This document shows, piece after piece, positions 39,731-49,120 of a stretch of DNA of 64,000 bases. The stretch spans positions 1,550,001-1,614,000 of the forward strand of contig NZ_CP099567.1 in assembly GCF_022530855.2 (NCBI RefSeq), written 5' to 3'. The stretch's first letter is position 1. The number at the start of each line of letters is the position of its first letter. The position numbers and the translations under genes were made by a program. The notes beneath the pieces were generated by a model, which was given only the letters and a program-made list of their open reading frames with translations, was not told the origin of the DNA and did no database searches. This DNA comes from Candidatus Vondammii sp. HM_W22. GTDB lineage: Bacteria > Pseudomonadota > Gammaproteobacteria > Chromatiales > Chromatiaceae.

Positions 39731-39767
39731 CAGGTTCCAAGTGCAATCAAAAGTCAATTCAGCAGAA

Positions 39768-41216
39768 TCAGATCCCGAGGCAAACATATTTCATCTCTAA
39801 GTATTCATCAATTCCATAACGTGAGCCCTCGCGACCTATTCCGGATTGCTTAACTCCACCAAAGGGGGCTACAGGCGTGGAGAGGACACCGGTATTGACA
39901 CCAATCATGCCATATTCCAGTGCTTCTGAAACCCGCCATGAACGCCCCAGATCGCGGCTGTAGAAATAGGCTGCCAACCCAAATTCTGTATCATTGGCCA
40001 TGGCGACAGCCTCCTCTTCGTTGGTAAACCGGAACAGGGATGCCACCGGGCCAAAGGTCTCATCATTTGCCAGTTGCATATATGCAGATATACCCGTCAA
40101 CAACGTTGGCTGGAAAAAGGTCCCCCCCCGAGCATGGCGTGCGCCTCCGAGTTTGATCTTTGCCCCTTTGGAAACTGCATCGGTAATATGGGCTTCTACC
40201 TTCTCCAATGCAGCCTGATTGATCAATGGCCCTTGAGTTACACCCTCTTCGGTACCTTCACCCACTATCAGTTGAGCCGCGCTTTCGGCCAGTTTATTGG
40301 CAAACTCATCATAGATACCATCCTGTACCAGAAAACGGTTGGCGCAGACACAGGTCTGTCCGCTGTTGCGGTATTTGGAGGCTATGGCACCCTCTACCGC
40401 AGCATCCAGATCAGCATCCTCGAACACGATAAATGGGGCATTACCACCCAGTTCCAGTGAGAGCTTCTTCAGGCTGTCTGCACATTGACGCATCAGTAGT
40501 TTGCCGACAGCGGTAGAACCAGTAAAAGATAGCTTTCTTACGGTTGGGTTGGAGGTCAGCTCACCACCAATCACTTGAGGAATACCGGTTACCACATTCA
40601 GCACACCCGCTGGAACTCCCGCCTGTTCTGCCAGTTCACAGAGTGCAAGTGCTGAAAACGGCGTATCCTCGCTAGGTTTGACGACCAGCGTGCAACCAGC
40701 AGCCAGTGCTGCAGCTGCCTTGCGGGTAATCATCGCTGAAGGAAAGTTCCAGGGCGTAATGGCGGCACAGACGCCAATCGGCTGCTTCAGGACCAGTATC
40801 CGCCTGTCTGCCTGATGCTGGGGGATGGTATCCCCATAGACCCGTCTTCCCTCTTCCGCAAACCACCCGATGAAGGATGCCGCATAAGCAATCTCACCCC
40901 GGGATTCAATCAGAGGCTTGCCCTGCTCTGCAGTCATCAATTGGGCAAGATCCTCCTGATTTTCCACCATCAGCTCTCCCCAGCGGTGCAGGATAGAAGC
41001 ACGCTGTTCAGCGGTTTTCTCTCTCCAGAGAGGCCACGCTTTATCCGCAGCCGCTATTGCACGCCGGGTTTCTGTCGAGCCCATGACCGGAACCGAGGCC
41101 AGAAGGTCACCGGTTGCCGGATCAGTGACATCCATGGTCTCACTGCTGTCTGCGGATAACCACTGGCCATTGATATAACACTGTTGGCGAAATAGGGAAG
41201 GATTGTTCAGTTTCAT
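39768..41216 (-). CDS. gabD: Succinate-semialdehyde dehydrogenase
   Basis: 482 residues, the length of E. coli GabD. It oxidises succinate semialdehyde to succinate with NAD(P)+. Visible: QCYINGQWLSADSSETMDVT at the N-terminus, ITPWNFPSAMITRKAAAALA near 145, LSLELGGNAPFIVFEDADLD (catalytic Glu) near 255, NSGQTCVCANRFLVQDGIYD (catalytic Cys) near 285, and the end VAPFGGVKQSGIGREGSRYG. It stands alone between IS remnants, with its own terminator. No GABA transaminase is in this window. Confidence 0.93.
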   Translation of the reverse strand: MKLNNPSLFRQQCYINGQWLSADSSETMDVTDPATGDLLASVPVMGSTETRRAIAAADKAWPLWREKTAEQRASILHRWGELMVENQEDLAQLMTAEQGKPLIESRGEIAYAASFIGWFAEEGRRVYGDTIPQHQADRRILVLKQPIGVCAAITPWNFPSAMITRKAAAALAAGCTLVVKPSEDTPFSALALCELAEQAGVPAGVLNVVTGIPQVIGGELTSNPTVRKLSFTGSTAVGKLLMRQCADSLKKLSLELGGNAPFIVFEDADLDAAVEGAIASKYRNSGQTCVCANRFLVQDGIYDEFANKLAESAAQLIVGEGTEEGVTQGPLINQAALEKVEAHITDAVSKGAKIKLGGARHARGGTFFQPTLLTGISAYMQLANDETFGPVASLFRFTNEEEAVAMANDTEFGLAAYFYSRDLGRSWRVSEALEYGMIGVNTGVLSTPVAPFGGVKQSGIGREGSRYGIDEYLEMKYVCLGI

Positions 41217-41396
41217 CTCATGCTCACAAAAAGGGATTTTAATTCATGTAAGTGCACTACGCATAATCAATCGCAATCTACGATCAAGCGGATTGATAAC
41301 CTGTTTGTTATCGGAGTTAAAAATTTCCAACCCCATTTACGCCTTACTGCAATCGATGATGTCCAAAGACTCCTTGTCTGGACAATTTCTGCTTAA

Positions 41397-41813
41397 GGGA
41401 ACCTCTTAAGAACCCGACAAAGGCCAATAGTCTCTAGCAAATAGGGAGAGCCCGGTGTCTTCACGCTCATTTTTCTGGCAACACCCATATCCATACCTCG
41501 CTTCACCCGGCCAGCCACACCACATCGACACATGTTGTACACTAAATTCCCATCTTCACGTCGGCCCTGACTTGCCCGATGCTATGCACCAATCGATTGG
41601 CCTGCCGGGCAAATACATGCTCAACTCGAACCCGAACTCTTGATCGTTTTCGGTTTGCCTCTTGCTCCCGTTCATTCAAGGCGCGTCTGCGTGTCGATTT
41701 GCGATGAATGTGATGGCGGTAAGCAGAACCAGCCTAGACACTTCCAGTACTGTTATTCTCATCCAGCAGTTCCTAGAAGACCTTGCTATCGTGAACTTTA
41801 GCTGATGTGAAGG
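41397..41813 (-). mobile_element. IS5-family element (type A), truncated copy 5
   Basis: Terminal repeat GGGAACCTCTTAAGAACC at 41397; only the C-terminal third of the transposase (VHDSKVFEELLDENN, RRLNEREQEANRKRSRVRVR, EHVFARQANRLVHSIGQVRA) on the minus strand. It ends inside the HD-GYP pseudogene near 41,813. Confidence 0.8.
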
Positions 41814-42380
41814 CATCCGCCAAAACGAGTATCCGACCGACAAGAGAGATATCCGTTCCTTCCAGACCTTCCAGGTCAGATAGCCTGTGCCATCTCATTT
41901 TCCATGATGGGTTAACGCCATCACTTTTGCCATCTACATCACTTCTGATGAACAATACCCGCACCATGCATAGAGTGCATCTTCTTTTTCTCCCATTCAT
42001 CGCCATTGAGCCGACCGAAGTTTCAGAAGAATTTTATCGGGAATAGCGATTTTACCTACGTCATCCATGAGAGCTATACTGAATACCAGATCAGCCCACT
42101 CATCACTGACATTCAGTGCCTAGGCGATCAGGTGTGCATAGTGACTTATGCGGGTTAGGTGCGGGCCGGTCTGGCCGTCTTTGAGCTCCGCTGCGTGGCT
42201 CAAGTGTCGTGTAACTCCTCCGTCCGCTCTTTGACCTTCTCCTCCAATTCCCGGTTCTGAAATAGGTGTGAATCCGTACCAGCACAATAGCGGGACGGGG
42301 GAGTGGGCTTGGAGATATAATCCACAGCACTGAGATTAAAGCCTCTTTCTTCATTCTTCTTCGCTAGATAGCGCCATCAT
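41814..42380 (-). pseudogene. RpfG-like response regulator (REC-HD-GYP), broken at both ends
   Basis: Minus-strand pieces in order: NEERGFNLSAVDYISKP (end of a receiver domain), NRELEEKVKERTEELHDT (linker helix), DGQTGPHLTRISHYAHLIA, NVSDEWADLVFSIALMDDVG, KIAIPDKILLKL, NGDEWEKKKMHSMHGAGIV, ALTHHGKWDGTGY, LEGTDISLVGRILVLADAF. These are the HD-GYP domain blocks of c-di-GMP phosphodiesterases of the RpfG type (HDxGK is here DDVGK; GYP is here GY). Stops, frameshifts, loss of the receiver start near 42,380 and of the C-terminus at 41,813 to IS5 ends. Confidence 0.8.
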
Positions 42381-42433
42381 AAGTTCTAGCCCAAAGCATC
42401 ATACACCTAATCTGGACAGCGGCAATAAATGAA

Positions 42434-42659
42434 GGGAACCTCTAAAAACCTGACAAAGTCCGGTAGTCTTTAGCAAATAAGGAGAATCCGGCCATCTTCG
42501 CGCTCATTTTTCTGGCAGCATCCATATCCATACCTCGCTTCAGCTGGCCAGCCACTTGTACACCAAATTCATCATACCCATCTTCACGCCAGCCCTGACT
42601 TGCCCGATGCTGCGCATTAGTCGATTGGCCTGCTGGGCAAACACATGCTCAACTCGAGC
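42434..42659 (-). mobile_element. IS5-family end fragment (type A), copy 6a
   Basis: Terminal repeat GGGAACCTCTAAAAACCTG followed by the 3' part of the transposase in reverse (LMRSIGQVRAGVKMG-like text). It is directly fused at about 42,660 to a forward copy, forming an inverted pair. Confidence 0.75.
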
Positions 42660-43491
42660 ATACAACCGAGTTTTTTTGATCATCAAGACCGACTTGAACT
42701 CCTAGAGCAACAAGGAGACCCGCTGCCAAAACTGGAAAGGACCGTAGACCGAGAGGCTTTTCGGGTATTGTTGAACTCAGTTTATAAAAACAGTGATCCC
42801 AGTAAAGGTGGGCATCCGCCTTACGATGCGGTACTGATGCTCAAGGTGTTAGTCCTACAGCATTTGTTCAACCTGAACGATGATCAAACAGAGTTCCACA
42901 TTCAGAATCGCTATAATTTTTGTCGTTTTCTTGGGCTGAACCCGGAGGATAAGGTACCCGATGCCAAATGGGTATATCATGAGCGCCTGAAAAAATGGGG
43001 CCTTGTTGATAAACTCTTTTCAGAAGCTATTGATCCATATTGATGCAGCAGGCTTCAGTGCTCTCAAGGGACAGATTGTAGATGCCGCTATCGCTCCAGC
43101 ACCCAGGCAACACAATACGCGAGAGGAAAATAGGCAGATCAAAGCCGAGGATAGCCGGGTTTTCGAGGAACTGCTGGATGAGAATAACAGTACTGGAAGT
43201 GTCTGGGCCGATTCTGCTTGCCACAGTGTAAAACGAGAAGCCGCTTTACCGGGTGCGCATTACCGCAGTCAGATTCACCGCAAGTTGACACGCAAACGCC
43301 ACTTGAATGAACGGGAACAAGAGGCAAACCGAAAACGATCAAGAGTTCGGGCTCGAGTTGAGCACGTGTTTGCCCAGCAAGCCAATCGACTAATGCGCAG
43401 CATCGGGCAAGTCAGGGCCGGCGTGAAGATGCCGGGCTCTCCAGATTTGCTAGAGATCTATTGGCCTTTGTCGGTTTTTTTAGAGGTTCCC
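42660..43491 (+). mobile_element. IS5-family element (type A), longest copy 6b
   Basis: FFDHQDRLELLEQQGDPLPK, LERTVDREAFRVLLNSVYKN, GGHPPYDAVLMLKVLVLQHL, DDQTEFHIQNRYNFCRFLGL, then frame 43003: LIHIDAAGFSALKGQIVDAA, VFEELLDENNSTGSVWADSA, HYRSQIHRKLTRKRHLNERE, QANRLMRSIGQVRAGVKMPG. Ends with TTTTTTTAGAGGTTCCC at 43491. The catalytic HGKTHYGYKSH block is deleted (jump at about 43,155) and a frameshift lies near 43,020. Confidence 0.85.
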
Positions 43492-43593
43492 TATAATCAC
43501 TATCGACCTCACGACAGTATGGGGTTGGAAACGCCAATCAGTTATTACCATAAAAACCCATGCAGGCAGCTTGAGTTGGCTCACGGGTACTGA
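43491..43593 (+). pseudogene. Integrase-type transposase tail
   Basis: YNHYRPHDSMGLETPISYYH, then the stop at 43593: the last ~30 residues of an rve-family transposase (IS3 or IS481 type), cut by the IS5 end. Confidence 0.6.
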
Positions 43594-44088
43594 ACCCGAA
43601 CAGTCCGATTGATGCGCCTGCACAAAATCGTTATACTCGTCGCGAGAGGTGACTTTTGTGGCAGATTATCTAGGTCAGCCATCACCGTAAACGATACAGA
43701 CACTTTAAGATACCGGTTCGAACTGGCTGAGATCGAAAAGCTGGCTGGAACCCGATCTCCCGGAATGGGATAGATCGACTAACGATGATTTAAGGAACCT
43801 CCTGGTTGATACTGGGTCGGAGGCTCCTTAGACATCTCGACCAGAAAAATACAGAGCACCGCTGCACAGCAGCGGTGGCTAAAAATTAACGATGTCGCCT
43901 TCCCCGGTTTTGTTCACAAAAAAGATGTCTCTACCTGATGCGGGTAGATGGCCATATTGAACAGACCGTGAACTGATGGCACTCAAGCTGACGGGACGAT
44001 AAACTTCTCCCAGAGCCTTGTGCAGAGTCGGTTCCAGGTAACCTGGAACCCCTTGGCTAGGCGGCACGCCCAAGGATTTTATACAACT
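43594..44088 (+). promoter_or_regulatory. Long leader of rne with several hairpins
   Basis: Nearly 500 bases without a gene before rne. It contains hairpins: AAGGAaCCTCC / GGAGGcTCCTT (43,791-43,830), CCGCTG/CAGCGG (about 43,860), GTTCCAGGTAACCTGGAAC (about 44,030-44,049) and CCTTGG..CCAAGG (44,052-44,075) just before the start. RNase E commonly controls its own mRNA through a structured 5' UTR; that this leader does so is inferred. Confidence 0.5.
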
Positions 44089-46440
44089 ATGAAACGAATG
44101 CTGATCAACGCAACTCAGCCTGAAGAATTGCGTGTGGCCATTGTCGATGGCCAGAAATTATTTAATCTAGACATTGAGTCCGCTGGCAAAGAGCAGAAAA
44201 AAGCTAATATCTATAAAGGACATATTACCCGGCTCGAGCCTAGTCTGGAAGCGGCTTTTGTCGAGTATGGCGCAGACCGCCACGGCTTCCTTCCAATGAA
44301 AGAGATCTCCCGCAGCTACTTCACCGAAGTAGCCCGCGAGAGTGGTGGCCGGATCAATATCAAGGATGCGGTTAAAGAGGGACAGGAGATCGTTATCCAG
44401 GTGGAAAAAGAGGAGCGTGGCACCAAAGGCGCTGCTCTCACCACCTTTATCTCCCTCGCCGGGCGTTATCTAGTATTGATGCCCAACAATCCCAGAGCCG
44501 GTGGCGTCTCCAGGCGCATTGAAGGACAGGAACGCAACGACCTGCGTGAAGCCATGTCCAAGCTTGAAATACCTGAAGGCATGGGCCTGATTGTCCGTAC
44601 CGCTGGTGTCGGAAAGAATCAGGAGGAACTGCAGTGGGACCTGAACTACCTGCTGCAGCTATGGAATGCGATTGAGATCTCATGCGAAGAGAAGGCAGCA
44701 CCGTTTCTGGTTTACCAGGAGAGTAATGTCATTATCCGCTCCATGCGCGATTATCTACGGGCGGATATCGGTGAAATTATCATTGACCATGCTGCTGTTT
44801 ACGAAGAGGCCTGTCAGTTTATTGATCAGGTGATGCCTCAGTACCGGAAGAAAATCAAGCATTACGAAGATCCTGTCCCGCTGTTCAGTCGATATCAGAT
44901 AGAGAGTCAGATAGAGTCAGCATTCCAGAGAGAAGTCCGGCTCCCTTCCGGTGGCGCTATCGTAATTGATCATACCGAAGCATTAACCTCTGTCGACATC
45001 AACTCAGCTAGGTCTACTAAAGGTGCTGATATCGAAGAGACTGCCCTCAATACCAATCTTGAAGCTGCCGATGAAATTGCCCGTCAGCTCCGCATGAGGG
45101 ACATGGGAGGCCTGTTCGTCATTGACTTCATCGATATGACGCCAGCTCACAATCAGCGAGAGGTGGAAAACCGCCTGAAAGAGGCGATGAAACAGGATCG
45201 TGCCAGAGTACAGATCGGCCGTATCTCGCGCTTCGGCCTGCTGGAGATGTCACGCCAGCGCCTGCGCCCCTCCCTTGGAGAAGCAAGCCTGCTGGCATGC
45301 CCCCGCTGCTCGGGTCATGGGTTTATTCGCGGCATTGAATCTCTGGCTCTCTCGGTGCTTCGAATCATCGAAGAGCACGCGATGAAAGAGAATACCTCCC
45401 GTATTAATGCCCAGCTACCGGTTGATGTGGCGACGTTTCTGCTAAATGAGAAGCGTGAAAGTATCCACGAAATTGAACAGCGCCATTCTCTTAGTGTGGT
45501 TTTGATTCCCAATATCCATCTGCAGACGCCTAATTATGAGATTGAGCGGATACGGGCTCAGGACATGCCCGCAGATCAGGAGCAAAGCGCCAGCTACAAA
45601 ATGATGCCCGAGCCTGAGGATTCAACACCAAATTTTGCCAAGCCTCCGGCAGCAAAAAGCGAAGAACCCATGGTGAAACGAATTACCCATGGTGCTCCTG
45701 CTCCGCAACGGGCAAAGCAGAAATCAGACTCTGAGAGCGAACGTACCGGCTTTATTCACAAAGTATGGAATAGCCTGTTTTCGTCAACTGAAAAGGAACC
45801 GGAAGAGAGTAAGAAGGCAGAGTCCAAGTCTACGGACAGAAGAAGTGACGATTCCCGATCACGCGAGGGCCGTCGCCGTCAAGGTCAGGGGGGAAAACGA
45901 ACGTCCTCTTCGCATGATTCGAAAGGTTCGAAGGAGTGTGCGGACACCCGTCGGCCTCAACGCACAAAAAGACCCCGAAATGCTCCAGTCAAAGCCGCAA
46001 AAAATGAGCCGTCAGCAGATCAGAAAATAGAGGATAGCGATACACTTGCGGCAGTAGGGTCTAATGAGCAAGATAAAAGTGAAGAGACCAGACGCAATTC
46101 CCGCCGAGGGAGAAGAGGTGGTCGTCGGCGTCGTAAAAGCAGCGGCCTGGAGGATGAAAATCAAACCGCTGAAGATCATTCTACAACCCAGGAAAATCAA
46201 CCGGTAGCTGTTGAATCTGCTGGCAACGATCAACAAAAACAGGAATCCGGCAGCAATAAAAATCGGACCTGTACCTCAAGTCGTGATCGGCGCCCGCGTA
46301 AACCAAGAGAAAACAGAACACCAGAGGGCACTGAACCCACTGCTCAGAATGATGGAAATAAGCCGCCTTCAGAATCGAATGCTGTGAGCCAGCCTCAAAC
46401 CAAGCCAGTGGAAACCAGTGGAAACCAGTGCCAAGAGTAA
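44089..46440 (+). CDS. rne: Ribonuclease E, C-terminal tail frameshifted
   Basis: 783 residues as read, starting at ATG 44089 ([20 protein letters not shown]). The essential N-terminal half is complete: S1 domain ([20 protein letters not shown]), RNase H-like fold, DNase I-like domain with [12 protein letters not shown] (metal Asp) and VIDFIDM, and the zinc link [12 protein letters not shown] near residue 405. The C-terminal scaffold is Arg/Lys- and Ser-rich disorder. A 10-bp tandem duplication GAAACCAGTG (46411-46430) shifts the frame so translation stops at 46440; removing one unit restores an 834-residue protein ending at 46603. Confidence 0.95.
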   Translation: MKRMLINATQPEELRVAIVDGQKLFNLDIESAGKEQKKANIYKGHITRLEPSLEAAFVEYGADRHGFLPMKEISRSYFTEVARESGGRINIKDAVKEGQEIVIQVEKEERGTKGAALTTFISLAGRYLVLMPNNPRAGGVSRRIEGQERNDLREAMSKLEIPEGMGLIVRTAGVGKNQEELQWDLNYLLQLWNAIEISCEEKAAPFLVYQESNVIIRSMRDYLRADIGEIIIDHAAVYEEACQFIDQVMPQYRKKIKHYEDPVPLFSRYQIESQIESAFQREVRLPSGGAIVIDHTEALTSVDINSARSTKGADIEETALNTNLEAADEIARQLRMRDMGGLFVIDFIDMTPAHNQREVENRLKEAMKQDRARVQIGRISRFGLLEMSRQRLRPSLGEASLLACPRCSGHGFIRGIESLALSVLRIIEEHAMKENTSRINAQLPVDVATFLLNEKRESIHEIEQRHSLSVVLIPNIHLQTPNYEIERIRAQDMPADQEQSASYKMMPEPEDSTPNFAKPPAAKSEEPMVKRITHGAPAPQRAKQKSDSESERTGFIHKVWNSLFSSTEKEPEESKKAESKSTDRRSDDSRSREGRRRQGQGGKRTSSSHDSKGSKECADTRRPQRTKRPRNAPVKAAKNEPSADQKIEDSDTLAAVGSNEQDKSEETRRNSRRGRRGGRRRRKSSGLEDENQTAEDHSTTQENQPVAVESAGNDQQKQESGSNKNRTCTSSRDRRPRKPRENRTPEGTEPTAQNDGNKPPSESNAVSQPQTKPVETSGNQCQE

Positions 46441-46603
46441 ACCTCAAGGCAAAGTTCAGGAAGCAAAACCACCTCAGACTAAAAGCAAGCATGAAGAATC
46501 GAAACCAGCTCCGATAGCTGAAAAAAAAACTCATGCTAGGACTGAAACACCAAAAGTGCCAAAACTGGAGAACAGACCCGAAGGAGGAACCAAACAGGAG
46601 TAG

Positions 46604-47040
46604 CAACCAACATGATGAGTGGCCCTCTTGGCCATTCATCACCTTAAAGGGCCTATTCACTGGTCACTGCCAGCTGACAAGCAGCTTCCAGAGCTTTTCT
46701 ATAATACCCTGAAAGTAGTTAGAGCCTGATCATAAACCATAACTCTTTGATGTTGTTTCCGTAAAGATGCCGTATCAGGCATAACAGCATACGGAAAACC
46801 ATCCAAATCCACCGAAGAGCGTGCATCTATGATCCGATCATCACAGCCATAAACAAATCCCCTCGCCGAATTTGATTGGCCTTTTCAAGCAGCACTGGAT
46901 AAAAACAACTGCTGGGTTAAGATGAACCAGTGTATTCCCTAGGACAAATTGGCAGAGGTTACTATCAGGGACTTTCTGACACACAGCGTCATCCGACAAA
47001 AGATACCCGATTGGTCATTATTAGGGAGCCTCTGATCAAT
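46604..47040. other. Region downstream of rne
   Basis: A hairpin GATGAGTGGCC / GGCCATTCATC (46,612-46,638) may end rne transcription, though without a T-run. The rest (46,660-47,020) shows no gene I recognise. At 47,024 the string GGGAGCCTCTGATCAATTCA repeats the ISL3 end of 37,835, a solo IS end. Confidence 0.5.
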
Positions 47041-47059
47041 TCATAAGTCGGTGGTGCCC

Positions 47060-47510
47060 AACGGCTGAAAGCCGTTGGACTTCAGCCAAAGTTCCAAGTT
47101 AAGCATCTCTTCATCACTGGTCCCGGGGTATGCCGCGACCTGTCTTCATCATCATTTCAAGCGGGCCAATGTTCAGAGAGCCAATGGCTGGAGGATTCAG
47201 TCTTTTCATCCTAACCACGCATAATAAGGATGGAGAAACGAATCATCTCCCAAGTGGGACTTTTACCGCCGTAGGCAGGATGGGGCCGGTGAGTATAAAG
47301 CAGCTCATAAAGGCCATCCATCTCATCAGTTTCCAATGGAACCGGAGGGAAACCAAGCATCCCGCTTTCCGTAGCACTGTACCAAAATACGAGCATTGAC
47401 AAGGTTGGTTTCAAGACGGAACATGCGGGAAGCCGTTGAGCGCAGATTCCATTACCTCATCAGAAGGTGGAAGACGCACCACACTGCGCCTATTTCTGTA
47501 GCTGATTCAT
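47060..47510 (-). pseudogene. YgiQ-type radical SAM protein remnant
   Basis: Minus-strand pieces in different frames: [35 protein letters not shown], then [45 protein letters not shown], and after a deletion [20 protein letters not shown]. They match consecutive blocks of the YgiQ (UPF0313) radical SAM family around its RGCFGGCTFC cluster site, which is itself lost here. The remnant is bounded on one side by a solo ISL3 end. Confidence 0.75.
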
Positions 47511-47662
47511 CATTCGGCTCTGTTATCCGCCTTTCGGTTCATCCCCTGTTGTTGAGTCGATCTCAATCCACCCGACCAATATCTCCTGTCGCATAAAAAT
47601 AAATGCAAGCTTGTTATAAACTCCCGCCATGACTGTTGCTGTCACGAATTGCCAGTAGACCC

Positions 47663-49120
47663 CTATTGCACCTGCGCCCGGAATCGTAGCCGAAAATTTG
47701 GTCTGCCCACTGGCGTTGCTTGATTGAATCTACCCTGCAGAGTCACCCTAACATGGCTGATCAAGGGATCGGTTCCATTACCCGAATCAACCGGTACGTA
47801 ATTGAAGTTAATTCCGTTCCGTGAGAACTCGATATCATCCGTGAGACTGCTCAGTGAGGAAAAGGTGTAGCTGAGGCCACTGGTGGTCGCTCCATCTAGA
47901 AAGAGCATCGGACCGGAACCGACAGCGCCGATATCGCTGACAACCAACGCGAGTTCGGAAGGGATATTATCACTAATTACGACACTGTTCTGGTCAGTCC
48001 TCCCCAAACCTTGGTTGCCAACCTCAATGCTATATTCAACTGTCGCACCGGGTATAGCTTTGGGAAAGATTGTACCATTAACGTCGTCCAACACCGTCTG
48101 CACAACCTTGGACAACTCGATATGGGGAAAAAAGTCCGCATCGAAAGCACGGCTGAAAATTATCACTGCGGCTTGCTCAGGGACGTGCTCACGTTCGGTG
48201 TCCATATCAACATCCTCGTCCACGACTAATCCCACTTGGCTCGTACTCAAGCTGCATCGTCTAATCCAGCCTCCATTATCACCATGGAGCGTAACCATAG
48301 TTGCCGTCACCAGCGGATTGCTGACATATGGGCTTGCAAAGGAGGTCGTGATGCAATCACCCCAGCCCAAGATGTCAACAGCCGTATACAGTGTCTCGAG
48401 ACGCAAGGTAGAACTCATCAAATTATCGATAAAGTTCGTGGTACCGATGTCCTGGATAGCCAACACACCAATTACCTCGCTATTCGTTACAGTACCGGAA
48501 TAGGATTCGGCACGCTGCAGCGCGAGAGATAATCCATCGCTGGTCACGCTCCTCATCGCCACCGAAAGGAAGGGGATGGATTGCCCTCCCGGTACGGTCC
48601 CCGTCTCGTTAGCCATACCTTGGATCATACTAAGCACCACCGGTCTGGAGGAAAAAGCGTTGGGATAGTTCACAATATCCCATGCTTCTGCCGGCCCCGT
48701 GCTGGGCAAGAGGAAAATACCATGCTGAACACTAGTTGTGGGACTAGCAAACGCCTCAATTTGCGTCCCATCCGGGAAGGTGTGCGAGCCAGGTTCGACC
48801 GCGATGTAGGCGAACGTCATGGCCTGATGCACCCCGTCGCTGCCGGAGGCTTCAACTGCAATGACTTGAAAGTCCGTAGTAGTCACATTTCGAATACGCA
48901 GGACGGCAGGGTCACTGCCAGCGTCCGTCGGCGTTGCGAAAACCAGGGGTGGTACCGGGTAAGTCTGACGAAAAGTAACAGTGGTAAAAGTGCTGTTGCC
49001 GTCGACAAGAGTCGCCATATCGGACTCTATACGCCAAGCGTACGCCGACTGCGTGGAAAAGAAGCAAATACCAATGCAGATTAAATGCAACAGTTTAGTG
49101 TCTATTGGTTCGGTCATCAT
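47663..49120 (-). CDS. Secreted lectin-like/DUF11 protein
   Basis: 485 residues from the ATG at 49120, which overlaps the upstream gene's stop as TGATG; this suggests translational coupling. A signal peptide (LLHLICIGICFFSTQSAYA) is followed by a region with WRIESDMATLVDGNSTFTTV, FRQTYPVPPLVFATPT and DPAVLRIRNVTTTDFQVIAV, like an H-type-lectin/adhesin fold (residues ~30-150). The C-terminal ~150 residues (IFPKAIPGATVEYSIEVGNQ, VVISDNIPSELALVV) form a DUF11-like Ig domain. Last gene of the five-gene export cluster. A surface carbohydrate-binding role is inferred from fold resemblance only. Confidence 0.75.
   Translation of the reverse strand: MMTEPIDTKLLHLICIGICFFSTQSAYAWRIESDMATLVDGNSTFTTVTFRQTYPVPPLVFATPTDAGSDPAVLRIRNVTTTDFQVIAVEASGSDGVHQAMTFAYIAVEPGSHTFPDGTQIEAFASPTTSVQHGIFLLPSTGPAEAWDIVNYPNAFSSRPVVLSMIQGMANETGTVPGGQSIPFLSVAMRSVTSDGLSLALQRAESYSGTVTNSEVIGVLAIQDIGTTNFIDNLMSSTLRLETLYTAVDILGWGDCITTSFASPYVSNPLVTATMVTLHGDNGGWIRRCSLSTSQVGLVVDEDVDMDTEREHVPEQAAVIIFSRAFDADFFPHIELSKVVQTVLDDVNGTIFPKAIPGATVEYSIEVGNQGLGRTDQNSVVISDNIPSELALVVSDIGAVGSGPMLFLDGATTSGLSYTFSSLSSLTDDIEFSRNGINFNYVPVDSGNGTDPLISHVRVTLQGRFNQATPVGRPNFRLRFRAQVQ

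Noticed and set aside
48011-49084. Long plus-strand frames opposite the lectin-like gene
   Set aside because: Antisense to a frame with signal peptide and DUF11-like domain; no recognisable protein.
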